Below are positions 56,789-64,000 of a stretch of DNA of 64,000 nt, piece after piece. The position numbers and the translations under genes were made by a program. Source of the DNA: Ideonella aquatica (lineage in GTDB: Bacteria > Pseudomonadota > Gammaproteobacteria > Burkholderiales > Burkholderiaceae_C); contig NZ_JAGQDE010000004.1 of the NCBI RefSeq assembly GCF_018069755.1, forward strand, positions 180,566 to 244,565, in the 5' to 3' direction. The notes under the pieces were generated by a model. That model was not told the DNA's origin and did not search any database. It saw nothing but the letters and a program-made list of their open reading frames with translations. Each line of letters starts with the position of its first letter. Position 1 is the first letter of the stretch.

Positions 56789-57065
56789 ACTGATCTCCGC
56801 TTGCTTGGCCGGGTGTAACCGACCTTGAGTGGGACTCGGGCCCGAACCCGCGGGTAGCAGGCCTGGCAGGGCACCGAACGACATTGCCAAGCCCTGTTTG
56901 TACGTCCTCTGCGCCCGATCGGCGAGCGATCATGGCTTACCCGATGTGGGATTGACGATCCAGTGGAAATCGGCTCTTCTTGCTGAACATCTGGCGGCGG
57001 TGTCGGACCGTTGCAACGCAGCGCGGTGAGAGTGCCTTCGCGCTCGACCGGTATCGGGAGCCGCG
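56789..57065. other. Intergenic region without a gene
   Basis: Between the exported-protein start and the tRNA-Ser 3' end there are 277 bases. Apart from GGAGA next to the exported-protein start I see no open frame with a ribosome binding site, no RNA gene and no strong hairpin. Confidence 0.6.
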
Positions 57066-57156
57066 TGGCGGAGGGAGCGGGATTCGAACCCGCGGTGGGC
57101 TGTTAACCCACACACGCTTTCCAGGCGTGCGACTTAAACCACTCATCCATCCCTCC
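57066..57156 (-). tRNA. tRNA-Ser (anticodon GGA)
   Basis: 91 bases including an encoded CCA, with the long variable arm of serine tRNAs. Acceptor GGAGGGA pairs with TCCCTCC; anticodon loop CTGGAAA gives GGA, reading TCC/TCT; T arm GCGGGTTCGAATCCCGC. Confidence 0.97.
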
Positions 57157-57172
57157 GCAGGGACAGCCGCGC

Positions 57173-57178
57173 ATTCTA
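57173..57178 (-). promoter_or_regulatory. -10 hexamer of the tRNA-Ser gene
   Basis: TAGAAT on the minus strand 16 bases upstream of the tRNA 5' end. The -35 region is not recognisable. Confidence 0.4.
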
Positions 57179-57269
57179 GCCCAGGATCGACCGCGTGCCG
57201 CCCGGGATCGACACCGATCGGCCCTACACTTCGCGCTTCGCGTTTTCCCCTGGCCCACCGGACGAGCCC

Positions 57270-59525
57270 ATGCAGCGCTTCAACTTTCCGATCGTCATCA
57301 TCGACGAGGACTTCCGCTCCGAGAACACCTCGGGCCTGGGCATCCGGGCGCTGGCCGAGGCGATCGAAAAAGAGGGCTTCGAGGTCGTGGGCGTCACCAG
57401 CTATGGTGATCTGAGCCAGTTCGCCCAACAGCAAAGCCGCGCCAGCGCGTTCATCCTGTCGATCGACGACGAGGAATTCACCCCTGGCCCCGAGCTGGAC
57501 CCGGCGGTGCTGAACCTGCGCAAGTTCATCAGCGAGATCCGCTTTCGCAACGCCGACATCCCGATCTACCTGTACGGCGAGACGCGCACCAGCCAGCACA
57601 TCCCGAACGACATCCTGCGCGAGCTGCACGGCTTCATCCACATGTTCGAGGACACGCCCGAGTTCGTGGCGCGCCACATCATCCGCGAGGCCAAGAGCTA
57701 CCTGGACGGTCTGGCGCCGCCGTTCTTCCGTGCGCTGATGGACTATGCGCAGGACGGCTCGTACTCCTGGCACTGCCCGGGTCACTCCGGCGGCGTGGCC
57801 TTCCTGAAAAGCCCGATCGGCCGCATGTTCCACCAGTTCTTCGGCGAAAACATGCTGCGCGCCGACGTCTGCAACGCGGTGGAGGAACTGGGCCAGTTGC
57901 TGGACCACACCGGGCCGGTGGCGGCCAGCGAAAAGAACGCGGCGCGCATCTTCAATGCCGACCACTGTTTCTTTGTGACCAACGGCACCAGCACCAGCAA
58001 CAAGATGGTCTGGCACCACACGGTGGCGCCGGGCGATGTGGTGCTGGTGGACCGCAACTGCCACAAGTCCATCCTGCACTCGATCATCATGACCGGCGCC
58101 GTGCCGGTCTTCCTGACGCCCACGCGCAACCACTACGGCATCATCGGCCCGATTCCCGAGAGCGAGTTCAGCAAGGCCTCAATCCAGAAGAAGATCGCCC
58201 GCCACCCGCTGCTCAAGGGGGTCGACGCCAAGAAGGTCAAGCCGCGCATCCTGACCGTCACCCAGAGCACCTATGACGGCGTGCTCTACAACACCGAGAC
58301 CATCAAGGCCAAGCTCGACGGCTGGGTGGACACGCTGCACTTCGACGAGGCCTGGCTGCCGCACGCCGCCTTCCACAAGTTCTACGGCACCTTCCACGCC
58401 ATGGGCAAGGGCCGCCCGCGTCCCAAGCAGGCGCTGGTGTATGCCACCCAGTCCACGCACAAGCTGCTGGCCGGCATCAGCCAGGCCTCGCAGGTGCTGG
58501 TGCAGGACGCGCAGGAGCAGAAGCTGGATCGGCACCTCTTCAACGAGGCCTACCTGATGCACACCTCCACCTCGCCGCAGTACGCGATCATCGCCAGCTG
58601 TGACGTGGCGGCCTCGATGATGGAGCCGCCGGGCGGCACCGCCCTGGTCGAGGAGAGCCTGCGCGAAGCGCTGGACTTCCGCCGCGCGATGCGCAAGGTC
58701 GACGAGGAGTATGGCCAGGACTGGTGGTTCCAGGTCTGGGGCCCGGGTCGCCTGGCCGAGGAAGACATCGGCCGCGCCGCCGACTGGATGCTGCATGCCA
58801 ATGAGGAGTGGCATGGCTTCGGCAAGCTGGCCGAGGGTTTCAACATGCTGGACCCGATCAAGTCCACGCTGATCACCCCGGGCCTGGACGTCAAGGGCCG
58901 CTTCGCCGACACCGGTATCCCGGCCAGCATCGTCACCAAGTTTCTCGCCGAGCACGGCGTGGTGGTCGAGAAAACCGGCCTGTACTCGTTCTTCATCATG
59001 TTCACCATCGGCATCACCAAGGGCCGCTGGAACACCCTGCTGACCGCGCTGCAGCAGTTCAAGGACGACTACGACCGCAACCAGCCGCTGTGGCGGATCA
59101 TGCCGGAGTTCTGCCAGGCCAATCCGCGCTACGAGCGCATGGGCCTGCGCGACCTGTGCCAGAGCGTGCACGAGGCCTATGCCCGTGGCGACATCGCGCG
59201 CCTGACCACCGAGGTCTACCTGACCGAGCTGGAGCCGGCGATGAAGCCCAGCGATGCCTATGCCTGCATCGCCCACCGCAACACCGAACGCGTCGAGATC
59301 GACCAGCTCGAGGGCCGTGTCACCACCGCCATGCTGACGCCGTACCCGCCGGGCATCCCCCTGGTCATCCCCGGCGAGCGTTTCAACCGCAAGGTGGTCG
59401 ACTACCTGCGCTTCACGCGTGAGTTCAACGCCCAGTTCCCGGGCTTCGGCGCCGACGTGCATGGCCTGGTGGCCGAGCAGGGTGCCGATGGCCGCCTGCG
59501 TTATTTCGTCGACTGCGTGCGCTGA
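57270..59525 (+). CDS. Arginine/lysine/ornithine decarboxylase
   Basis: PLP decarboxylase of the large prokaryotic fold III-independent (type I) family. 751 residues, similar to Escherichia coli biodegradative enzymes (AdiA 755). An N-terminal wing domain (FPIVIIDEDFRSENTSGLG) forms higher oligomers. PLP-binding residues: HCPGHSGG, TNGTSTSNKM, FDEAWLPH, and PLP lysine Lys 398 in TQSTHKLLAG. Which amino acid is used is not decided by sequence alone; in Burkholderiales it is usually annotated as arginine, lysine or ornithine decarboxylase. No matching antiporter gene is beside it, so acid resistance is not implied. Confidence 0.9.
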   Translation: MQRFNFPIVIIDEDFRSENTSGLGIRALAEAIEKEGFEVVGVTSYGDLSQFAQQQSRASAFILSIDDEEFTPGPELDPAVLNLRKFISEIRFRNADIPIYLYGETRTSQHIPNDILRELHGFIHMFEDTPEFVARHIIREAKSYLDGLAPPFFRALMDYAQDGSYSWHCPGHSGGVAFLKSPIGRMFHQFFGENMLRADVCNAVEELGQLLDHTGPVAASEKNAARIFNADHCFFVTNGTSTSNKMVWHHTVAPGDVVLVDRNCHKSILHSIIMTGAVPVFLTPTRNHYGIIGPIPESEFSKASIQKKIARHPLLKGVDAKKVKPRILTVTQSTYDGVLYNTETIKAKLDGWVDTLHFDEAWLPHAAFHKFYGTFHAMGKGRPRPKQALVYATQSTHKLLAGISQASQVLVQDAQEQKLDRHLFNEAYLMHTSTSPQYAIIASCDVAASMMEPPGGTALVEESLREALDFRRAMRKVDEEYGQDWWFQVWGPGRLAEEDIGRAADWMLHANEEWHGFGKLAEGFNMLDPIKSTLITPGLDVKGRFADTGIPASIVTKFLAEHGVVVEKTGLYSFFIMFTIGITKGRWNTLLTALQQFKDDYDRNQPLWRIMPEFCQANPRYERMGLRDLCQSVHEAYARGDIARLTTEVYLTELEPAMKPSDAYACIAHRNTERVEIDQLEGRVTTAMLTPYPPGIPLVIPGERFNRKVVDYLRFTREFNAQFPGFGADVHGLVAEQGADGRLRYFVDCVR

Positions 59526-59598
59526 GGCTCAAGGCGGCCGCTGATCGGCCGATAGCAGGCGTCACAGGCCTGCCGAGGGTGGGCCAGGCAACGCCCGC

Positions 59599-60216
59599 AT
59601 GACTTCCGCCCGCTGGACCACCGCCCTTGACAGTCCCCTGGCCCGACCGGCCATTCCCTGGTGGCAGCGCTGGTGGCGGCCTGCTGAGGTCAACAGCGCC
59701 GGCCTGCTGGCCACCGATGCCTTGACCGGTCTGCCGGACCGGGAAGGCCTGCTGGTGCAGGCCCTGGCCTTGCAGGTCCGGGCGCGGCAGCGGGATGCAA
59801 GTCGGCCGATGGGCCTGCTGCTGATCGAGTTCGATGACACCCCGGCCCTGGTGGCACAGCATGGCGTGGCCGTGGCCGAGTCGGCGGTGCGGGCGCTGTC
59901 ACTGGCGCTGCGTCGGGGCATTCGCCAAGGTGACCTGATCGGCCGCTGGGCGGCCGGGGCTTTCATGGTGGTGCTGCCGCCACTGGATCCGCGCGATCTG
60001 CGCATGATTGGCGAACGCCTGCGTGCGGTGGCGCTGGCCACCGAGCTGCGCGGCGGTGAGCAGGGCAGCCTGGTGCCGCTGTCGGTGCACGTGGGCGCCA
60101 GCAGTGCCCCGCTGGACGAGCCGCTGGAGGCGGGTGTGGCACGCAGTGAACTGGCACTGCAGAACGCGGCGCCCCGCATGGGGCGCACCGAGCGGGTCAG
60201 CGTGGTGCTGCGCTGA
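59599..60216 (+). CDS. Degenerate GGDEF-like domain protein
   Basis: 205 residues. DALTGLPDREGLL (40-52) is the usual start of a GGDEF domain, and IEFDD (75-80) aligns with the metal-binding strand, but the catalytic GGDEF motif is replaced by WAAGAF (GRWAAGAFMVVLP, 115-127). Diguanylate cyclase activity is therefore not expected. N-terminal part is Trp-rich (WWQRWWRP) without a clear membrane helix. It could bind a nucleotide or act as a scaffold. It lies between the decarboxylase and fabI genes. Confidence 0.75.
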   Translation: MTSARWTTALDSPLARPAIPWWQRWWRPAEVNSAGLLATDALTGLPDREGLLVQALALQVRARQRDASRPMGLLLIEFDDTPALVAQHGVAVAESAVRALSLALRRGIRQGDLIGRWAAGAFMVVLPPLDPRDLRMIGERLRAVALATELRGGEQGSLVPLSVHVGASSAPLDEPLEAGVARSELALQNAAPRMGRTERVSVVLR

Positions 60217-60231
60217 GCCCCGCCGGGGTAC

Positions 60232-61020
60232 TCACTCGCCTTCGCCGCCACCCGGCGTCATGTGGCTGAAGCCGCCATCGACATACAGGATCTCGGCATT
60301 CACGCCGCCGGCCAGGTCGGACAGCAAGAAGGCGGTGGCGTTGCCGACCTCGTCGATCGTGATGTTGCGGTGCAGCGGCGCATGTTCGGCAAACTGGCTG
60401 AGCTTCTTGCCGAAGTTGGCAATGCCGGAGGCGGCCAGTGTCTTGATCGGACCGGCCGACACACCGTTGACGCGGATGTCCTTGTCACCCAGCGAATAGG
60501 CCAGGTAGCGCACCGAGGCCTCCAGCGAGGCCTTGGCCAGGCCCATGGTGTTGTAATCCGGCACGCGGCGGGCAGCACCCAGGTAGGACATGGTCACCAG
60601 CGACGCCTTGGGGCGCAGCAGCGGCAGCGCGGCCTTGGCCATGGCCGGGAAGCTGTAGGCCGAGATCTCGTGGGCCACGCGGAACGAATCGCGCGACAGG
60701 CCATTGAGGAAATCGCCCCCGATCGAGTCGCGCGGCGCGAAGGCGATGGCGTGGACAAAACCATCGAACTGGCCCCAGCGTTCACCCAGCGTGGCAAATG
60801 CCTGGGTGATCTGTTCATCGCTGGCCACGTCCATCTCGACGATCAGGTCCGAGCCGAACTCCTTGGCGAAGTCGGTGATCCGGTCCTTGAAGCGCTCGCC
60901 CTGGTAGCTGAACGCCAGCTCGGCGCCTTCGCGGTGGCAGGCCTTGGCGATGCCATAGGCGATGGAGCGGTTGTTCAGCAGGCCGGTGATCAAGAGACGT
61001 TTGCCGGCAAGAAATCCCAT
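60232..61020 (-). CDS. fabI: Enoyl-[acyl-carrier-protein] reductase (NADH), FabI
   Basis: Last reduction of each fatty-acid elongation cycle. 262 residues. Rossmann-fold SDR with ITGLLNNRSIAYGIA (Gly-rich turn) and the active-site Tyr 146, Tyr 156 and Lys 163, numbered as in Escherichia coli FabI. Target of triclosan-type inhibitors. Converges with the degenerate GGDEF gene and is divergent from the rimP operon. Confidence 0.97.
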   Translation of the reverse strand: MGFLAGKRLLITGLLNNRSIAYGIAKACHREGAELAFSYQGERFKDRITDFAKEFGSDLIVEMDVASDEQITQAFATLGERWGQFDGFVHAIAFAPRDSIGGDFLNGLSRDSFRVAHEISAYSFPAMAKAALPLLRPKASLVTMSYLGAARRVPDYNTMGLAKASLEASVRYLAYSLGDKDIRVNGVSAGPIKTLAASGIANFGKKLSQFAEHAPLHRNITIDEVGNATAFLLSDLAGGVNAEILYVDGGFSHMTPGGGEGE

Positions 61021-61089
61021 GGTGGCTCCGAATTCGGTGTTCTCAAGCCCGCGATTCTGGCATGGCAGGCGTCAATCAGTGCAGGCGTC

Positions 61090-61118
61090 TTGAAGCAGTC
61101 AAAAGCTCAGGCTACAAT
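61090..61118 (+). promoter_or_regulatory. Sigma-70 promoter of the rimP-nusA-infB operon
   Basis: TTGAAG (61090-61095) and TACAAT (61113-61118) separated by exactly 17 bases. Transcription would start near 61125, about 200 bases before rimP. Confidence 0.75.
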
Positions 61119-61143
61119 CCGACTTTCGCTAGAGTTACACGGG

Positions 61144-61173
61144 TGGGCGGATTTCTTCCAGCCCATTTTTTTT
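61144..61173 (+). terminator. Terminator-like hairpin in the rimP leader (candidate attenuator)
   Basis: TGGGCGGA and TCC-A-GCCCA form an 8-bp stem with one bulged base and a TTTCT loop, followed directly by eight T residues. It lies some 20 bases after the predicted transcription start and well before the first gene of the operon, so it is positioned as an attenuator. A rimP leader attenuator has been described in gammaproteobacteria. Confidence 0.7.
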
Positions 61174-61189
61174 GCTCGAGCACCAGGAG

Positions 61190-61235
61190 AGCTGTCCCAG
61201 AGGCTGTGCAGCACAGCCAGGTAGTGACAGCCAGG
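61190..61235 (+). ncRNA. Leader RNA with alternative hairpins before rimP
   Basis: GGCTGTG-CAG-CACAGCC (61202-61218) is a perfect 7-bp hairpin enclosed by GCTGTC (61191-61196) and GACAGC (61226-61231). The block ACAGCCAGG occurs twice (61213-61221 and 61227-61235), so the GGCTGT strand can pair with either copy. Two exclusive folds are possible, as in attenuators. Identified by eye; no energy calculated. Confidence 0.5.
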
Positions 61236-61325
61236 CTGCGTGGTGTCGGGCGGAGAGTGTCCGGCGGTGGGCAGGCAAAGGGCCTGTCAGCCGCGCGGGG
61301 CGAACGGAAAGGATTGCTGGCCCTG

Positions 61326-61871
61326 ATGAACTGGATGCAAGCTGTCGAGAAGACAGTGACCGGACTGCAGTATGAACTTGTCGACGTCGAGCGTGCGGCA
61401 GGTGGATTGCTGCGCGTCACCATCGACCGCATCCCGGGCCAGACCTATCCCACCGGTGACCACGAGTTCGTCACGGTGGAGGACTGCGAGGCGGTGACCC
61501 GCCAACTGCAGTACCTGCTGGAGGTGGAAAACGTCGATTACGCCCGGCTTGAGGTGTCCTCGCCGGGCCTGGACCGGCCACTGAAGACGCCGGCGCATTT
61601 CGCCCGCTTTGTCGGTGAGATGGTCCAGATCACGCTCAAGCTGCCCTTCCAGGGGCGCAAGAAGTACCAGGGCACGCTGCTGGCCGCCGATGCGGGCGAA
61701 GGCTGGCGCCTGGTGTTCACCGAAGGCAAGGTCGAGCAGGCGCTCGACTTCAGCTTCGATGAAATCCGCGAGGCCCGGCTGGTGCCGGTGCTTGATTTCA
61801 AGGGGCGCCGCAAGGCCGCCCCGGCGCCCGCAGCGCCAGCCGATACGACTGACGGAGGTCAACAAGAATGA
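61326..61871 (+). CDS. rimP: Ribosome maturation factor RimP
   Basis: Assists assembly of the 30S subunit. 181 residues from ATG 61326 ([11 protein letters not shown]). [39 protein letters not shown] and the second domain [10 protein letters not shown] fit the family; a Pro/Ala-rich C-terminal tail follows. An AAAGGA lies 12 bases upstream, at the long end of useful spacing. Its 3' end overlaps nusA by four bases. Confidence 0.93.
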   Translation: MNWMQAVEKTVTGLQYELVDVERAAGGLLRVTIDRIPGQTYPTGDHEFVTVEDCEAVTRQLQYLLEVENVDYARLEVSSPGLDRPLKTPAHFARFVGEMVQITLKLPFQGRKKYQGTLLAADAGEGWRLVFTEGKVEQALDFSFDEIREARLVPVLDFKGRRKAAPAPAAPADTTDGGQQE

Positions 61872-63346
61872 ACCGCGAAATGCTGATGTTGGTGGACGCG
61901 ATCTCGCGCGAGAAGAGCGTGGATCGTGAGGTCGTCTTCGGTGCGGTGGAAGCCGCGCTGGCCTCCGCGACCAAGAAGCTCCACGGGGGCGAGGTGGACA
62001 TCCGCGTCACCGTCGACCGCGAAACCGGCGACTACGAGACCTTCCGCCGCTGGCTGGTCGTGCCCGATGCCGCCGGCCTGCAGAACCCCGACGCCGAGGA
62101 GCTGCTGTCCGAGGCCCGCGATCAGATCGCCGAGCTGGAAGAGGGCGACTACATCGAGACCTCGATTGAATCGGTGCCGATCGGCCGCATCGGTGCCCAG
62201 GCGGCCAAGCAGGTGATCCTGCAAAAGATCCGCGACGCCGAGCGCGAGCAACTGCTCAACGACTTCCTGTCGCGTGGCGAGAAGATCATGGTCGGCACCG
62301 TCAAGCGCCTGGACAAGGGCGACATCATCGTCGAGTCGGGCCGCGTGGAAGGCCGCCTCAAGCGCGGCGAGATGATCTCCAAGGAGAACCTGCGCACCGG
62401 CGACCGCGTACGCGCGTTCATCCTGGGCGTGGACACCCAGGCCCGTGGCCCGCAGATCATGCTGTCGCGCTCGGCGCCGGGTTTCATGGTCGAGCTGTTC
62501 GCCCAGGAAGTGCCCGAGATCGAGCAGGGCCTGCTGGAGATCAAGAGCTGTGCCCGCGACTCGGGCAGCCGCGCCAAGATCGCCGTGGTCTCGCACGACA
62601 AGCGGGTCGATCCGATCGGCACCTGCGTCGGCGTGCGCGGCTCGCGCGTGACCGCCGTTACCAACGAGCTGGCCGGTGAGCGCGTCGACATCGTGCTGTG
62701 GTCGGATGATCCGGCGCAGTTCGTCATCGGCGCGCTGGCACCCGCCAATGTGCAGTCGATCGTGGTGGACGAAGAGCGCCACGCGATGGACGTGGTGGTC
62801 GACGAGGAGAACCTGGCCATCGCCATCGGCCGCGGCGGCCAGAACGTGCGCCTGGCCTCGGAGCTGACCGGCTGGCGCATCAACATCATGACGGCCGAGG
62901 AATCGGCCGCCAAGCAGGCCGAGGAAAGCGACTCGGTGCGCAAGCTCTTCGTCGACAAGCTCGACGTCGACGAGGAAGTGGCCGAGCTGCTGATCCAGGA
63001 AGGCTTCACCAGCCTGGAAGAAGTGGCCTACGTGCCGCTGCAGGAGATGCTTGAGATCGAGGGCTTCGACGAGGACACCGTGGCCGAGCTGCGCACCCGT
63101 GCCAAGGATGCCCTGCTGACCATGGAGATTGCCCGCGAGGAGAAGGTCGACGAGGTGTCGCAGGACCTGCGCGACCTGGAGGGCCTGACGCCCGACCTGA
63201 TCGCCCGTCTGGCCGATGGCGGCGTGCACACCCGCGACGACCTGGCCGATCTGGCTGTGGACGAGCTGACCGAGATGACCGGGGTCGACGAGGCCCAGGC
63301 CAAGGCGCTGATCATGAAGGCGCGCGAGCACTGGTTCAACGCCTGA
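61868..63346 (+). CDS. nusA: Transcription termination/antitermination protein NusA
   Basis: 492 residues. N-terminal RNA polymerase-binding domain ([20 protein letters not shown]), S1 domain ([20 protein letters not shown]), two KH domains ([20 protein letters not shown] and [18 protein letters not shown]), and C-terminal acidic repeats ([16 protein letters not shown] and [20 protein letters not shown]). NusA itself is known to act at terminators, which would close a feedback loop with the leader terminator. Confidence 0.97.
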   Translation: MNREMLMLVDAISREKSVDREVVFGAVEAALASATKKLHGGEVDIRVTVDRETGDYETFRRWLVVPDAAGLQNPDAEELLSEARDQIAELEEGDYIETSIESVPIGRIGAQAAKQVILQKIRDAEREQLLNDFLSRGEKIMVGTVKRLDKGDIIVESGRVEGRLKRGEMISKENLRTGDRVRAFILGVDTQARGPQIMLSRSAPGFMVELFAQEVPEIEQGLLEIKSCARDSGSRAKIAVVSHDKRVDPIGTCVGVRGSRVTAVTNELAGERVDIVLWSDDPAQFVIGALAPANVQSIVVDEERHAMDVVVDEENLAIAIGRGGQNVRLASELTGWRINIMTAEESAAKQAEESDSVRKLFVDKLDVDEEVAELLIQEGFTSLEEVAYVPLQEMLEIEGFDEDTVAELRTRAKDALLTMEIAREEKVDEVSQDLRDLEGLTPDLIARLADGGVHTRDDLADLAVDELTEMTGVDEAQAKALIMKAREHWFNA

Positions 63347-63408
63347 TCCCAGCGCGCCCCGACCCACGCCTACCGAACCCGGCCCCAAGAATTCAAGGAA
63401 CAACAAGC

Positions 63409-64000
63409 ATGGCAGTGACCACCGTCGCCCAACTCGCAGCCGAACTGAATCGGCCCGCCGCGACGCTGTTGGAGCAGTTGCAGTCGGCTGGCGTGGCAAA
63501 GCAGTCGGCCGACGACGCCCTGACCGAAGTCGACAAGGAGCGCCTGCTCGACTTCCTGCGCACCTCGCATGGCACGGCCAGCGGCGAGCGCAAGAAGATC
63601 ACGCTGACCCGCAAGTCGACCTCCGAGATCAAGCAGGCCGACGCCTCCGGCAAGGCGCGCACGATCCAGGTCGAGGTCCGCAAGAAGCGCACCTTCGTCA
63701 AGCGCGATGACCTCCCCGGCGCGCCGGTCGAGGACGCCGCCGCCCAGGAAGCGGCCGAACTCGCCCGCCGCGAAGAGGAAGCCCGCGCCCAGGCCGAGTT
63801 GATCCGCCAGCAGGAAGAGGCGCTGGCCGAGCAGCGCCGTCAGCGCGAGGAGCGCGAGCGCCAGGAGCGTGAAGCCGCCGAGCGGGCCGCCGCTGAAGCC
63901 GCCCGCGCCGCCGCCGAAGCCGCTGCCGCGGCCGAGGCTGCTGCCCAGGCCGCCGCGGCCGCTGCCGCGCAGCAGACTGCCGCCACGGCGGCCGCACCGG
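63409..64000 (+). CDS. infB: Translation initiation factor IF-2 (partial, 3' end outside)
   Basis: 197 codons from ATG 63409 with AAGGA upstream. [28 protein letters not shown] is the N-terminal IF-2 domain; after residue 110 the Ala/Glu/Arg-rich coiled linker typical of IF-2 begins. The GTPase domain lies beyond the window. Third gene of the rimP-nusA-infB operon. Confidence 0.95.
   Translation, partial: MAVTTVAQLAAELNRPAATLLEQLQSAGVAKQSADDALTEVDKERLLDFLRTSHGTASGERKKITLTRKSTSEIKQADASGKARTIQVEVRKKRTFVKRDDLPGAPVEDAAAQEAAELARREEEARAQAELIRQQEEALAEQRRQREERERQEREAAERAAAEAARAAAEAAAAAEAAAQAAAAAAAQQTAATAAAP

Noticed and set aside
57001..57060. Second small RNA gene next to tRNA-Ser
   Set aside because: No hairpin or promoter recognised.

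Overview
The window is ordinary-looking, GC-rich chromosome from a betaproteobacterium, most probably order Burkholderiales (Rubrivivax/Leptothrix/Ideonella/Roseateles-like). This is inferred from gene order and protein similarity that I recognise: dnaX-ybaB-recR, gloB/methyltransferase/rnhA, alaA-hom-thrC followed by molybdenum cofactor genes and clpB, cysB-cbiX-lptG-lptF facing pepA-holC, and rimP-nusA-infB. I see no insertion sequence, prophage, integrase, CRISPR array or rRNA. Three tRNA genes are present: Pro-TGG, Arg-TCT and Ser-GGA.

Layout. 0-5.3 kb: end of a possible cyclic-nucleotide-binding protein, a divergent AIR-synthase paralogue, an unknown 298-residue protein, then dnaX-ybaB-recR. 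5.3-9 kb: lytic transglycosylase mltD and gloB back to back with a methyltransferase and rnhA. 9-12.4 kb: an unusual cysteine-bearing protein made of 22 RTX-like 18-residue repeats, moaA, and an NlpC/P60 peptidase. 12.5-15.2 kb: PIN-PhoH ATPase, a Bcp peroxiredoxin, an Mth938-like protein. 15.3-22.3 kb: a tightly packed plus-strand run alaA, hom, thrC, mobB, moeA, moaD, moaE, crcB, many with overlapping start and stop codons. 22.3-26.4 kb: a large winged-helix/STAND-ATPase/TPR regulator divergent from a secreted protein, then a flavin reductase. 26.4-35.5 kb: clpB with a sigma-32-type promoter, nadB, a degenerate HD-GYP protein, a ComFB-family protein, a HAF-repeat exported protein, nadC and nadA. 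35.5-41.4 kb: unknown protein, MFS transporter, RraA family, tRNA-Pro, chemoreceptor, tRNA-Arg, YfcG-like GST. 41.4-48 kb: unknown protein, acyl-CoA dehydrogenase, aminoglycoside-phosphotransferase-fold protein, Crp-type regulator, enoyl-CoA hydratase, FimV-like protein. 48-54.7 kb: methionine-type aminotransferase, cysB, cbiX, lptG, lptF, pepA, holC. 54.7-64 kb: branched-chain amino acid binding protein, an exported protein, tRNA-Ser, Arg/Lys/Orn decarboxylase, degenerate GGDEF protein, fabI, then rimP-nusA-infB (infB runs off the end).

Working together: alaA/hom/thrC make alanine and threonine; mobB/moeA/moaD/moaE plus moaA cover several steps of molybdenum cofactor synthesis; nadB, nadA and nadC form the whole aspartate-to-nicotinate-mononucleotide route; lptF/lptG export lipopolysaccharide; acyl-CoA dehydrogenase, the phosphotransferase and the hydratase form a fatty-acid-type degradation group next to a Crp-type regulator. 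Three degenerate or atypical c-di-GMP-type proteins (HD-GYP-like, ComFB, GGDEF-like) occur in the window.

The observations most worth a second look are the 18-residue-repeat protein at 8969-10450, a promoter-terminator-alternative-hairpin leader before rimP, a set of genes whose -10-like hexamer lies only 6-10 bases from the start codon (possible leaderless transcripts), the regulator/secreted-protein pair with a perfect inverted repeat between them, and a hairpin directly in front of nadB. No computation or search was run; promoters and hairpins were read by eye.
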